64,000 nt of DNA from Streptomyces sp. YS415 (GCF_023544665.1 NZ_JAMJFL010000031.1:28072-92071), one strand, 5' to 3'; counted from the stretch's first letter, positions 24,992 through 33,819 are shown. Numbers and translations: made by a program. The notes: generated from the letters alone by a model not told the origin.

Positions 24992-27223
24992 ATGTCCACC
25001 CTCACCCAGGCCCCGGCAGCCCCCGTCTTCGAGGTCGAGCTGCTCATCGGCGGCATGACCTGCGCGGCCTGCGCCGCCCGGGTCGAGAAGAAGCTCAACC
25101 GGATGGACGGGGTCACCGCCAGCGTCAACTTCGCCACCGAGAAGGCGAGGGTCAGGTACCCGGCGGGGGTCGACGTGGCTGATCTGATCGCCACGGTGGT
25201 GAAGACGGGGTACACCGCCGAGGAGCCCGCGCCGCCCGAGCCCGCCGCGCCGGAGCAGGCGGCCGAGGACGACCCCGATCCGACCGGCTACCGGCAGCGC
25301 TTCACCGTCTCCGCGCTGCTCGCGGCGCCCGTCGTGCTGCTGTCGATGGTTCCGGCGCTGCAGTTCGACAACTGGCAGTGGCTCGCGCTCACCCTCGCCG
25401 CCCCGGTCGTCGTCTGGGGCGGGCTGCCCTTCCACCGTGCCGCCTGGACCAACGCCCGGCACGGCGCCGCGACCATGGACACCCTGGTCTCGCTCGGGAC
25501 GCTGGCCGCCTTCGGCTGGTCGCTGTGGGCGCTGTTCCTCGGGGACGCCGGGATGCCCGGGATGCGGGACGAGTTCCGGCTCACCGTCGGCGGGATGGAC
25601 GGCGCCTCGACGATCTACCTCGAAGTGGCGTCCGGAGTCGTCGCCTTCATCCTGCTCGGCCGTTGGCTGGAGGCCCGCGCCAAGCGCCGCGCGGGAGCCG
25701 CGCTCCGGGCGCTGATGGAACTGGGCGCCAAGGACGTGGCCGTCCTCAGGGACGGGCGGGAGCGGCGGATCCCGGTGGCCGAACTGGCCGTCGGCCACCG
25801 GTTCGTCGTACGGCCCGGGGAGAAGATCGCCACCGACGGCACCGTCGTCGAGGGGGTCTCGGCGGTGGACGCGTCGATGCTGACCGGGGAGTCGGTGCCG
25901 GTGGACGTGACGGCCGGCTCCGTCGTGACCGGGGGCACCGTCAACGCGGGCGGGCGGCTCGTCGTCGAGGCCACCGAGGTCGGTGCCGGTACCCGGCTCG
26001 CGCGGATGGCGCGGCTGGTGGAGGCGGCGCAGAACGGCAAGGCCGAGGTGCAGCGGCTCGCGGACCGGATCTCCGCGGTCTTCGTGCCGGTGGTGCTGGT
26101 GATCGCCGTCGCCACCTTCGGGGGCTGGCTCGGCGCCACCGGGGACACCGTCGACGCGTTCACCGCCGCCGTCGCCGTCCTGATCATCGCCTGCCCGTGC
26201 GCGCTGGGTCTCGCGACCCCGACCGCGCTGATGGTCGGCACCGGGCGCGGGGCCCAGCTCGGCATCCTGATCAAGGGGCCGGAGGTGCTGGAGTCGACCC
26301 GTCGCGTCGACACGGTCGTCCTCGACAAGACCGGCACGGTGACGACGGGACACATGACCTTGCACGAGGTGTACGTCGCCGAGGGCACCGACGAGAGGCA
26401 GGCGCTGCGGCTCGCGGGCGCCCTGGAGCACGCCTCCGAGCACCCCGTCGCCCGGGCGGTCGCCGCGGGGGCGGAGGAGCGGGCCGGGGCGCTGCCGTCG
26501 GCCGAGCGGTTCGAGAACGTGCCCGGGCGGGGCGTGCGCGGGCGCGTGGAGGGTCATGAGGTCGCCGTGGGGCGGCTCTTCGCGGAGCTTCCCGAGGAGC
26601 TGGCCCGGGCCCGGGACGAGGCCGAGAGGGGCGGGCGTACGGCCGTCGTCGTGGGCTGGGACGGGGCCGCGCGTGCGGTCCTCGCTGTCGCCGACACGGT
26701 CAAGGAGACCAGTGCCGAGGCCGTACGGGAGTTGCGCGCGCTCGGGCTCACGCCGGTGCTGCTGACCGGGGACAACCGGGCGGTCGCGGAGGCGGTGGCG
26801 CGGAGCGTCGGGATCGAGCAGGTGATCGCCGAGGTGCTGCCCGAGGAGAAGGTCGCGGCGGTACGGCGGTTGCAGGGCGAGGGGCGGACGGTCGCCATGG
26901 TGGGCGACGGCGTCAATGACGCGGCGGCGCTCGCGACCGCGGACCTCGGGCTGGCGCTGGGTACGGGGACGGACGCGGCGATCGAGGCCGGGGATCTGAC
27001 GCTGGTGCGCGGGGATCTGCGGGTGGCGGCGGACGCGATCCGGCTGTCCCGCCGGACGCTCAGCACGATCAAGGGCAACCTCGTGTGGGCGTTCGGCTAC
27101 AACGTGGCCGCGCTGCCGCTGGCCGCGGCGGGGCTGCTGAACCCGATGATCGCGGGCGCGGCGATGGCGTTCTCGTCGGTCTTCGTGGTGACGAACAGCC
27201 TGCGGCTGCGGACTTTCCGTTAG
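24992..27223 (+). CDS. copA: Cu(I)-exporting P1B-type ATPase
   Basis: 743 residues from ATG at 24992 (GGAG 8 bases upstream). One N-terminal metal-binding domain (MTCAAC, residues 10-75), then eight membrane helices. Transport site Cys401-Pro-Cys403 in TM6 (IACPCALGL). Phosphorylation site Asp445 in DKTGTVT, SEHPVARAV for nucleotide binding, and hinge GDGVND near residue 638. TM8 carries NPMIAGAAMAFSSVFVVTNSLRL, including the Met-x2-Ser-Ser pattern of Cu+ ATPases. It pumps Cu(I) out of the cell. Second gene after copZ, under the same operator. Confidence 0.94.
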   Translation: MSTLTQAPAAPVFEVELLIGGMTCAACAARVEKKLNRMDGVTASVNFATEKARVRYPAGVDVADLIATVVKTGYTAEEPAPPEPAAPEQAAEDDPDPTGYRQRFTVSALLAAPVVLLSMVPALQFDNWQWLALTLAAPVVVWGGLPFHRAAWTNARHGAATMDTLVSLGTLAAFGWSLWALFLGDAGMPGMRDEFRLTVGGMDGASTIYLEVASGVVAFILLGRWLEARAKRRAGAALRALMELGAKDVAVLRDGRERRIPVAELAVGHRFVVRPGEKIATDGTVVEGVSAVDASMLTGESVPVDVTAGSVVTGGTVNAGGRLVVEATEVGAGTRLARMARLVEAAQNGKAEVQRLADRISAVFVPVVLVIAVATFGGWLGATGDTVDAFTAAVAVLIIACPCALGLATPTALMVGTGRGAQLGILIKGPEVLESTRRVDTVVLDKTGTVTTGHMTLHEVYVAEGTDERQALRLAGALEHASEHPVARAVAAGAEERAGALPSAERFENVPGRGVRGRVEGHEVAVGRLFAELPEELARARDEAERGGRTAVVVGWDGAARAVLAVADTVKETSAEAVRELRALGLTPVLLTGDNRAVAEAVARSVGIEQVIAEVLPEEKVAAVRRLQGEGRTVAMVGDGVNDAAALATADLGLALGTGTDAAIEAGDLTLVRGDLRVAADAIRLSRRTLSTIKGNLVWAFGYNVAALPLAAAGLLNPMIAGAAMAFSSVFVVTNSLRLRTFR

Positions 27224-27667
27224 GGACCCCTCTGGAGTCCTGCGCGAGCCTCACATAAGCTCTTCACAAGGCTCGCGCAGCATCCTTACGCTGGGGCGCG
27301 TTCGATGGATCGGGGCTCTTGCGCATCTAACGGACATTTGCAAGAGACGCAGATCACAGTGATGCGAACGTAACCATCGAAGGGGTTCGAAGGTCTAAGT
27401 TGGCGATGTCAGGAAGCGTCTTGGGGGGCGTGGACTGGCATCTGGGGATGTCTTGGGGGACTTCCTCAGAGATGCGTTGCCGGGGCACGCACACCGGGGA
27501 GCTTTGAGCGGCCCTCCCGAGTGCGTTGTCCCGGCAGACCGCACACCGAGTAGTACGGCGGATTCCGCCCGTTCTGCTCAACGCAGTACCGAACAACAGC
27601 GATTCAGGCGCTGTCCTCACAGACGCCCGGCCGGATCCCGTGGGGGGAATCCGCACCGGGACATGGG

Positions 27668-27716
27668 AAGGCGCCCTGGACGTCGGCCCGTGGGGGGACC
27701 GCCGCCAGGGCGCCTT
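27668..27716 (+). terminator. strong hairpin with pyrimidine tail, possible ncRNA terminator
   Basis: 12-bp perfect stem AAGGCGCCCTGG (27668-27679) and CCAGGGCGCCTT (27705-27716), followed on the plus strand by CTTCTTACTCTTA. The 25-base loop contains one of the G6 runs. It is 445 bp beyond the copA stop, too far to be its ordinary terminator, so it may end a separate plus-strand RNA. Confidence 0.65.
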
Positions 27717-27779
27717 CTTCTTACTCTTACGGCCGGAACACGTACGGCGTTCACCGCACGAAGCGACAACACCGGCTCG

Positions 27780-27859
27780 GGCACCGCCGCAGCGGTGCCC
27801 CCACCGGCAGAGGTCAGCGCTCCTCGACCGGGACGAAGTCCCGCTCCACGACGCCCGTG
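27780..27859 (-). repeat. partial duplication of the citA 3' end (distal copy)
   Basis: 80 bp matching 27945-28023 with only one inserted C and one substitution. On the minus strand it spells the last 14 codons of citA (TGVVERDFVPVEER), the stop codon, and the hairpin GCACCGC-CGCA-GCGGTGC. The substitution is synonymous (GTC for GTG). It lies 165 bp downstream of the true copy. No start or upstream coding sequence is attached. Confidence 0.9.
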
Positions 27860-27944
27860 CTGTGCCTGCCCGGGGGACAACCCCCGGACCCCCGGCCGAA
27901 CCAGACCGGCGACCCGAGGGCGAAGAGGGCACGGGCCGGTGGCC

Positions 27945-28023
27945 GGCACCGCCGCAGCGGTGCCCCACCGGCAGAGGTCAGCGCTCCTCGACCGGGACGA
28001 AGTCCCGCTCCACCACGCCCGTG
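27945..28023 (-). repeat. original citA 3' end, partner of the duplication
   Basis: 79 bp covering the last codons of citA, its stop at 27978-27980 and the downstream hairpin at 27946-27963 (stem GCACCGC/GCGGTGC), which is the likely citA terminator. Direct-repeat partner of 27780-27859. Confidence 0.9.
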
Positions 28024-29267
28024 TAGATCTGGCGCGGGCGGCCGATGCGGGAGCCCGGCTCCTTGATCATCTCGTGCCACTGGGCGATCCAGCCCGGCAG
28101 GCGGCCGAGGGCGAACAGGACCGTGAACATCTCGGTCGGGAAGCCCATGGCCCGGTAGATCAGGCCGGTGTAGAAGTCGACGTTCGGGTAGAGGCTGCGC
28201 GAGACGAAGTAGTCGTCGGAGAGCGCGTGCTCCTCCAGCTTGAGCGCGATGTCCAGCAGCTCGTCGGACTTGCCGAGGGCCGAGAGGACATCGTGCGCGG
28301 CCGCCTTGATGATCTTGGCTCGCGGGTCGAAGTTCTTGTAGACCCGGTGGCCGAAGCCCATCAGCCGGACGCCGTCCTCCTTGTTCTTCACCTTGCGGAT
28401 GAAGGAGTCGACGTCACCGCCGGAGGCCTGGATGCCCTCCAGCATCTCCAGCACGGACTGGTTGGCGCCGCCGTGCAGCGGGCCCCACAGGGCGCTGATG
28501 CCGGCCGAGATCGAGGCGAACATGTTCGCCTGCGAGGAGCCGACCAGACGGACCGTGGAGGTCGAGCAGTTCTGCTCGTGGTCCGCGTGCAGGATCAGCA
28601 GCTTGTCGAGGGCGGCGACGACCACGGGGTCGAGCTCGAACTCCTGCGCCGGGACCGAGAAGGTCATCCGGAGGAAGTTCTCGACGTAGCCCAGGTCGTT
28701 GCGCGGGTAGACGAAGGGGTGACCGATCGACTTCTTGTACGCGTAGGCCGCGATCGTCGGAAGCTTGGCGAGCAGCCGGATCGTGGAGAGGTTGCGCTGC
28801 TTCTCGTCGAACGGGTTGTGGCTGTCCTGGTAGAAGGTCGACAGCGCGGAGACGACCGACGACAGCATCGCCATCGGGTGGGCGTCGCGGGGGAAGCCCC
28901 TGTAGAAGTTCTTGACGTCCTCGTGCAGCAGGGTGTGCTGCGTGATGTCGTTCTTGAACGTGCTCAGCTCGTCGACGGTGGGCAGCTCACCGTTGATCAG
29001 CAGGTAGGCGACCTCCAGGAAGGTGGAGCGCTCGGCCAGCTGCTCGATCGGGTAGCCGCGATACCGGAGGATGCCCTGCTCGCCGTCGAGGTAGGTGATG
29101 GCGGATTTATAAGCGGCGGTGTTGCCGTAGCCGCTGTCCAGGGTCACCAGACCGGTCTGGGCGCGGAGCTTGCCGATGTCGAAGCCCTTGTCGCCGACGG
29201 TGCTGTCGATCACCGGGTAGGTGTACTCGCCGTCGCCGTACCGCAGTACTACAGAGTTGTCGCTCAC
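27978..29267 (-). CDS. citA: citrate synthase
   Basis: 429 residues from GTG at 29267 (VSDNSVVLRYGDGEYTYPV). Another GTG lies 12 bases upstream, but GAGGGAA just before 29267 decides the start. Type II-like citrate synthase: ILHADHEQNCSTSTVRLVGSS and GPLHGGANQSVLEML supply the active-site His residues, and GFGHRVYKNFDPRAKI supplies the later His/Arg. It condenses acetyl-CoA with oxaloacetate at entry to the TCA cycle. Length equals that of the S. coelicolor enzyme as I recall it. Its final 14 codons and terminator are repeated downstream. Two palindromes lie in its upstream region. Confidence 0.95.
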   Translation of the reverse strand: MSDNSVVLRYGDGEYTYPVIDSTVGDKGFDIGKLRAQTGLVTLDSGYGNTAAYKSAITYLDGEQGILRYRGYPIEQLAERSTFLEVAYLLINGELPTVDELSTFKNDITQHTLLHEDVKNFYRGFPRDAHPMAMLSSVVSALSTFYQDSHNPFDEKQRNLSTIRLLAKLPTIAAYAYKKSIGHPFVYPRNDLGYVENFLRMTFSVPAQEFELDPVVVAALDKLLILHADHEQNCSTSTVRLVGSSQANMFASISAGISALWGPLHGGANQSVLEMLEGIQASGGDVDSFIRKVKNKEDGVRLMGFGHRVYKNFDPRAKIIKAAAHDVLSALGKSDELLDIALKLEEHALSDDYFVSRSLYPNVDFYTGLIYRAMGFPTEMFTVLFALGRLPGWIAQWHEMIKEPGSRIGRPRQIYTGVVERDFVPVEER

Positions 29268-29373
29268 GTCTTCCCTCACCGACGTTGTGCCTCTTCTTCG
29301 AGGTTGCCCTGACTGTCTCTACCATCCCCCAATTGGCGCATGAGAGTGCACTCGGGGTCGACCATTGGGCTTA

Positions 29374-29396
29374 TTGGCGGCACTCAGTGCCGCCAA
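29374..29396. promoter_or_regulatory. 23-bp perfect palindrome upstream of citA
   Basis: TTGGCGGCACT-C-AGTGCCGCCAA: 11-bp arms around one base, 107 bp upstream of the citA start and 116 bp past the recD2 stop. It could be the terminator of recD2 or an operator for citA. The absence of a T-run on either side leaves both open. Confidence 0.6.
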
Positions 29397-29456
29397 CTTG
29401 CTCATCCTGCCCCTCCGCACCGGCATCCGGAAGAGCTGTGTGACCTTTACGACTCG

Positions 29457-29470
29457 TTTGATCGATCAAA
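29457..29470. promoter_or_regulatory. 14-bp AT-rich palindrome upstream of citA
   Basis: TTTGATCGATCAAA, perfect and unusually AT-rich for this genome, 190 bp upstream of the citA start and 42 bp from the recD2 stop. It has the size and symmetry of a dimeric repressor site. Confidence 0.45.
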
Positions 29471-29511
29471 TTTCACTCACCTCTCCCAGGAGCGCGCTGA
29501 GAGCCTGGCAT

Positions 29512-31746
29512 TCACCCCTCCAGTGCGCGTGGTGCGAGCCTGAAGTCCAGCGCCGTGCACCGGCGTCCGGCCGAGACCGTGCGCACCGCCTGGCCGATGG
29601 CCTTGCGCGAGCCGACGAGCACGACCAGCCGTTTGGCCCGGGTGACGGCGGTGTAGAGCAGATTGCGCTGGAGCATCATCCACGCGCCCGTGGTGACCGG
29701 GATCACCACCGCCGGGTACTCGCTGCCCTGGGAGCGGTGGATCGTCACCGCGTACGCGTGCGCCAGCTCGTCCAGCTCGTCGAACTCGTACGGCACCTCC
29801 TCGTCCTCGTCCGTCCGCACCGTCAGGCGCTGGTCGACCGGGTCGAGCGAGGTGACCACGCCGACGGTGCCGTTGAAGACGCCGTTGGCGCCCTTGTCGT
29901 AATTGTTGCGAATCTGGGTGACCTTGTCGCCGACCCGGAAGACCCGGCCGCCGAACCGCTTCTCCGGCAGGTCCGGGCGGCCCGGGGTGATGGCCTGCTG
30001 GAGCAGGCCGTTGAGGGTGCCGGCGCCGGCGGGGCCCCGGTGCATGGGGGCGAGCACCTGGATGTCCCGGCGGGGGTCGAGCCCGAATTTGGCCGGAATC
30101 CGACGGGCCGCCACGTCGACCGTGAGCCGTCCGGCCTCCTCGGTGTCGTCCTCGACGAAGAGGAAGAAGTCCTTCATGCCGTCGGTCAGGGGATGCTGCC
30201 CGGAGTTGATCCGGTGCGCGTTGGTGACCACCCCGGACTGCTGGGCCTGGCGGAAGACCCGGGTGAGGCGGACGGCGGGGACCGGGCCGCCGTCGGCGAG
30301 CAGGTCCCGCAGGACCTCCCCCGCCCCGACGCTGGGCAGCTGGTCGACGTCCCCGACGAACAGCAGGTGGGCGCCCGGCGCGACCGCCTTGACCAGCTTG
30401 TTGGCGAGCAGCAGGTCCAGCATGGAGGCCTCGTCGACCACCACCAGGTCGGCGTCGAGCGGGCGGTCCCGGTCGTAGGCCGCGTCCCCGCCGGGCTTCA
30501 GTTCCAGCAGCCGGTGCACGGTGGAGGCCTCGGCGCCGGTGAGCTCCGCCAGGCGCTTGGCGGCGCGGCCGGTGGGGGCGGCGAGGACGACCTTCGCCTT
30601 CTTGGCGCGGGCCAGCTCCACGACCGACCGAACGGTGAAGGACTTGCCGCAGCCTGGGCCGCCGGTCAGCACGGCGACCTTCTCGGTCAGCGCCAGCTTG
30701 ACGGCGGCCTCCTGCTCGGGGGCGAGCTCGGCGCCGGTACGGTCCTTCAGCCAGGCCAGCGCCTTGTCCCAGGCCACGTCGCGGAAGCCGGGCATGCGGT
30801 CCACGTCGGTGCGCAGCAGGCGCAGCAGCTGGCCGGCGAGGGAGAGTTCGGCGCGGTGGAAGGGGACGAGGTAGACGGCGGTGACGGGGTCGCCGCCGTC
30901 GGGGGCGGGCACCTTCTCCCGTACGACGCCGGGCTCGCCCGACTCCTCGTCCGGTGCCGCCAGCTCCGCGAGGCACTCGATGACCAGACCGGTGTCGACC
31001 TGCAGCAGCTTCACCGCGTCGGCGATCAGCCGCTCCTCGGGGAGGTAGCAGTGCCCCTGGTCGCTGGACTGGGACAGGGCGTACTGCAGGCCCGCCTTGA
31101 CCCGCTCCGGGCTGTCGTGCGGGATGCCGACGGACTGGGCGATCTTGTCGGCGGTGAGGAAGCCGATGCCCCAGACGTCGGCGGCGAGCCGGTAAGGGTG
31201 GTTCTTCACCACCGAGATGGAGGCGTCGCCGTACTTCTTGTAGATGCGCACCGCGATGGAGGTGGAGACCTCGACGGTCTGCAGGAAGAGCATGACCTCC
31301 TTGATCGCCTTCTGTTCCTCCCAGGCGTCGGCGATCTTCCTGGTCCGCTTGGGGCCGAGCCCGGGGACCTCGATGAGCCGCTTGGGCTCCTCCTCGATGA
31401 TCCGCAGGGTGTCCAGCCCGAAGTGCTGGGTGATGCGGTCGGCGAAGACCGGTCCGATGCCCTTGACCAGCCCGGAGCCCAGGTAGCGGCGGATGCCCTG
31501 GACGGTGGCGGGCAGGACGGTGGTGTAGTTGTCGACGGTGAACTGCTTGCCGTACTGAGGGTGGCTGCCCCAGCGGCCCTCCATCCGCAGGGACTCGCCG
31601 ACCTGGGCGCCGAGCAGCGCGCCGACGACCGTGAGGAGGTCGCCGCCGCCGCGGCCGGTGTCGACCCGGGCGACCGTGTAGCCGTTCTCCTCGTTGGCGT
31701 ACGTGATGCGTTCGAGCACGCCTTCTACCACCGCCGGACTGGACAT
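29512..31746 (-). CDS. RecD2/YrrC-type ATP-dependent DNA helicase
   Basis: 744 residues from ATG at 31746. The N-terminal OB-like domain and helix-hairpin-helix region (GLVKGIGPVFADRITQHFG, VPGLGPKRTRKIADAW) are typical of RecD2, which works without RecBC. Helicase core: Walker A GGPGCGKS with Lys368, Walker B VVVDEAS with Asp438, then motif III FVGDVDQLPSVGAGEVL, and C-terminal YAVTIHRSQGSEYPAVV and NLLYTAVTRAKRLVVLVGS. It is a 5'-3' superfamily 1B helicase acting in replication-fork or repair processes. Single gene. Confidence 0.9.
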   Translation of the reverse strand: MSSPAVVEGVLERITYANEENGYTVARVDTGRGGGDLLTVVGALLGAQVGESLRMEGRWGSHPQYGKQFTVDNYTTVLPATVQGIRRYLGSGLVKGIGPVFADRITQHFGLDTLRIIEEEPKRLIEVPGLGPKRTRKIADAWEEQKAIKEVMLFLQTVEVSTSIAVRIYKKYGDASISVVKNHPYRLAADVWGIGFLTADKIAQSVGIPHDSPERVKAGLQYALSQSSDQGHCYLPEERLIADAVKLLQVDTGLVIECLAELAAPDEESGEPGVVREKVPAPDGGDPVTAVYLVPFHRAELSLAGQLLRLLRTDVDRMPGFRDVAWDKALAWLKDRTGAELAPEQEAAVKLALTEKVAVLTGGPGCGKSFTVRSVVELARAKKAKVVLAAPTGRAAKRLAELTGAEASTVHRLLELKPGGDAAYDRDRPLDADLVVVDEASMLDLLLANKLVKAVAPGAHLLFVGDVDQLPSVGAGEVLRDLLADGGPVPAVRLTRVFRQAQQSGVVTNAHRINSGQHPLTDGMKDFFLFVEDDTEEAGRLTVDVAARRIPAKFGLDPRRDIQVLAPMHRGPAGAGTLNGLLQQAITPGRPDLPEKRFGGRVFRVGDKVTQIRNNYDKGANGVFNGTVGVVTSLDPVDQRLTVRTDEDEEVPYEFDELDELAHAYAVTIHRSQGSEYPAVVIPVTTGAWMMLQRNLLYTAVTRAKRLVVLVGSRKAIGQAVRTVSAGRRCTALDFRLAPRALEG

Positions 31747-31776
31747 GATCCGACGCTACCGTCCGGCACTGACAGC

Positions 31777-32142
31777 TCAGCCGGACTGTGCCTTCACATG
31801 GTCGAGGACCTTGCGGAACTCCTCGGTCGGGGAGAACTCCACGAACTCGCAGTCCTCCAGGGCGACCGGGACGTGGCCGGGGCCCCAGTAGTAGGCCTGG
31901 CCCTCCTCGTAGACCTCCTCGCCGTCCGGGGTGACCATCCGCAGCCGGCCCTTCAGCACGAGGCCCCAGTGCGGGCACTGGCACGCGTCGCCGGGCAGGC
32001 CCTTCATCGCCGGGCCCATGTCCGTGCCCTCGGGCAGGTGGACATAGCCGACGGACATGCCGCCGCCGATCGGTTCGGTGCGCAGTTCCACGCCACCGCC
32101 TTCCAGGAGGACGGGCACCTCGTCGCGTGTCGTCGCCGTCAT
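31777..32142 (-). CDS. small cupin-fold protein
   Basis: 121 residues from ATG at 32142, with GGAGGAA directly upstream. The frame is open further 5', but the ribosome site fixes the start. A single cupin barrel: GYVHLPEGTDMG, CQCPHWGLVLKGRLRMVTPDGEEVYEEGQAYYWGPGHVP, and a short helical end LDHVKAQSG. Only one His is near the usual metal site, so metal binding is uncertain. Function unknown. It is 30 bp upstream of recD2 on the same strand and may share its transcript. Confidence 0.75.
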   Translation of the reverse strand: MTATTRDEVPVLLEGGGVELRTEPIGGGMSVGYVHLPEGTDMGPAMKGLPGDACQCPHWGLVLKGRLRMVTPDGEEVYEEGQAYYWGPGHVPVALEDCEFVEFSPTEEFRKVLDHVKAQSG

Positions 32143-32294
32143 GGTTCCTCCGCTCCGGCCCGTGGGCCTTGGGGAAACGACCCCGCAGTTCCAGCGTGGC
32201 ACCGGCGCGCCCGGGGTGCGCTTCCGCGATCCGCCCGGTTCGGCAGAATCGCCCGGGCAGACAGCCGCAACAGACGGGAACGGGGCGGTACTTC

Positions 32295-33217
32295 ATGGAC
32301 GACTACGACCTGCTGGTGGTGGGATCCGCCAACGCCGACCTGGTGATCGGCGTGGAGCGGCGGCCCGGGCCCGGTGAGACGGTGCTCGGCTCCGATCTCG
32401 CCGTCCACCCGGGCGGCAAGGGCGCGAACCAGGCGGTCGCGGCGGCCCGGCTGGGGGCGCGTACGGCCCTGCTGGCCCGGGTCGGCGACGACGCGCACGG
32501 CCGGCTGCTGCTGGACTCGCAGCGGCAGGCCGGGGTGGACACGGCGGGCGTGCTGGTCGGCGGCGCGCCGACCGGGGTCGCGCTGATCACCGTGGACCCG
32601 TCCGGGGCAACAGCATCGTGGTCTCGCCGGGCGCCAACGCCCGCCTGACGCCCGCGGACGTACGGGCCGCCGCGACCCTGTTCCGGGCCTCCCGGGTGGT
32701 CTCCGCGCAACTGGAGATCCCGTTGGAGACGGTCGAGGAGGTCGTACGGAATCTCGCGGCGGGCAGCCGGTTCGTGCTGAACCCGTCGCCGCCGCGACCG
32801 CTGCCTCCGCAGGTGCTGGCCGCCTGCGATCCGCTGATCGTCAACGAGCACGAGGCCAAGGTGGTCCTCGGCGACTCCCTCGTCGGCGCGGAGCCGGCGG
32901 ACTGGGCGCGCAACCTGCTGGCCAGGGGGCCGCGTTCGGTGGTCGTGACGCTGGGGGCGCACGGGGCACTGGTGGCGTCCGCCGGGGGCGTGGCGCGGGT
33001 CCCGTCCGTGCGGGTGGCGGCCGTGGACACCACCGGCGCCGGGGACGCCTTCACGGCGGCGCTGGCCCACCGGCTCGGCACGGGCGCCGGTCTGGTGCGG
33101 GCGGCGGCCTGGGCGGCCCGGGTGGGCGCGGCGGCGGTCACCAAGGAGGGCGCGCAGGCGTCCTTCCCGACCGCGGCGGAAGTCGAGGCGCTGGGCCGGG
33201 GCGGGCCCGGGGAGTGA
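32295..33217 (+). pseudogene. ribokinase, frameshifted near codon 104
   Basis: The first frame from ATG at 32295 encodes a PfkB-type N-terminus (VVGSANADLVIGV, HPGGKGANQAVAAARLGARTALLARVGDDAHG) up to VALITVDPSG. The second frame resumes as NSIVVSPGANARLTPADV and continues to the catalytic signature DTTGAGDAFTAALAHRLG and the stop at 33217. The two frames join at TCCGGGGCAAC (32601-32611): one base is missing in or next to the G-run. The protein would be about 307 residues, normal for ribokinase. Either a real 1-nt deletion or a sequencing error in a homopolymer. Not obviously in an operon. Confidence 0.88.
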
Positions 33218-33230
33218 GCCGTACATGCTT

Positions 33231-33264
33231 CGAGGGGGCCCGGTCCGTCGACCTGGCCCCCTCG
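33231..33264. terminator. hairpin terminator after the ribokinase
   Basis: 10-bp stem CGAGGGGGCC (33231-33240) and GGCCCCCTCG (33255-33264), 14 bp past the stop. The rest of the 237-bp gap to gvpO must hold the gas vesicle promoter; I see no site I can name there. Confidence 0.75.
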
Positions 33265-33454
33265 CGCTCTCCCCCTCCGTGTCAGAACCCCCCGCGATCC
33301 CCCCAGATCCCCCTCCAAGAAGTTCCGACACCCAGTACGACCCACGTCCGGCGGAAAGGGTTGTACGACTTCCCGGGAATCTTTTTCCGGCCTCTGCCCG
33401 AGGTGCGGCGGGGGCCGCGATGGGTCGATGATGAGAAGAAGACCGAAGAGGTGA

Positions 33455-33787
33455 ATGATCACGAGCGACCGTGAGCCGAAGAAGGCTCGTCCTTCGTCGC
33501 AGCAGGCGTCCCCCGAGGAGCGGGTGTCCGCGCCGGCCGCCATGCGCAGTGCCATCGAGCAGCTCAGCGAGTTGCTGGGCAGGGCTCCGGAGTCCGTCTC
33601 GTCGCTGAAGCCGACCGACGACGGCTGGGAAGCCGACGTCGAGGTCGTGGAGCTCGAACGCATCCCCGAGACGTCCAGCGTGATGGCCAGTTACCACGTG
33701 GTGCTGGACCCGGCGGGGCAGCTGCTGGCGTACGACCGCGGGCGCCGCTACACGCGCTCGCAGATCGACAGAACGGACGGCCGGTAG
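33455..33787 (+). CDS. gvpO: gas vesicle protein GvpO
   Basis: 110 residues from ATG at 33455. Charged, disordered N-terminus, then the GvpO domain: AAMRSAIEQLSELLGRAPESVSSLKPTDDGWEADVEVVELERIPETSSVMASYHVVLDPAGQLLAYDRGRRYTR. GvpO is a small accessory protein found first in actinobacterial and haloarchaeal gas vesicle operons. It precedes gvpA by 32 bp and starts a plus-strand run of ten closely spaced genes. Confidence 0.9.
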   Translation: MITSDREPKKARPSSQQASPEERVSAPAAMRSAIEQLSELLGRAPESVSSLKPTDDGWEADVEVVELERIPETSSVMASYHVVLDPAGQLLAYDRGRRYTRSQIDRTDGR

Positions 33788-33819
33788 ACCGGTTCCCCTT
33801 CGCTGGAAGGGAAGACACC

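Larger units (their letters stand above)
27224..27977. other. 754-bp non-coding region between copA and citA
   Basis: Convergent intergenic region, far longer than needed. It contains an inverted repeat CTCTTGC...GCAAGAG (27316-27345), four G-runs of five or six (27423-27428, 27455-27459, 27642-27647, 27692-27697), a strong hairpin followed by a pyrimidine stretch (27668-27716), and an 80-bp copy of the citA 3' end (27780-27859). A 33-codon plus-strand frame (27406-27507) has no good ribosome site or protein-like composition, so I do not annotate it. The structure suggests a non-coding RNA or long 3' UTR. Confidence 0.5.

Noticed and set aside
27370..27395. GGTTCGAAGG, resembling a tRNA T-loop
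   Set aside because: No acceptor, D or anticodon arms can be folded around it.
27406..27507. A 33-codon small ORF in the copA-citA gap
   Set aside because: Weak ribosome site, no G/C bias at third positions and no recognisable sequence; better seen as part of a non-coding transcript.
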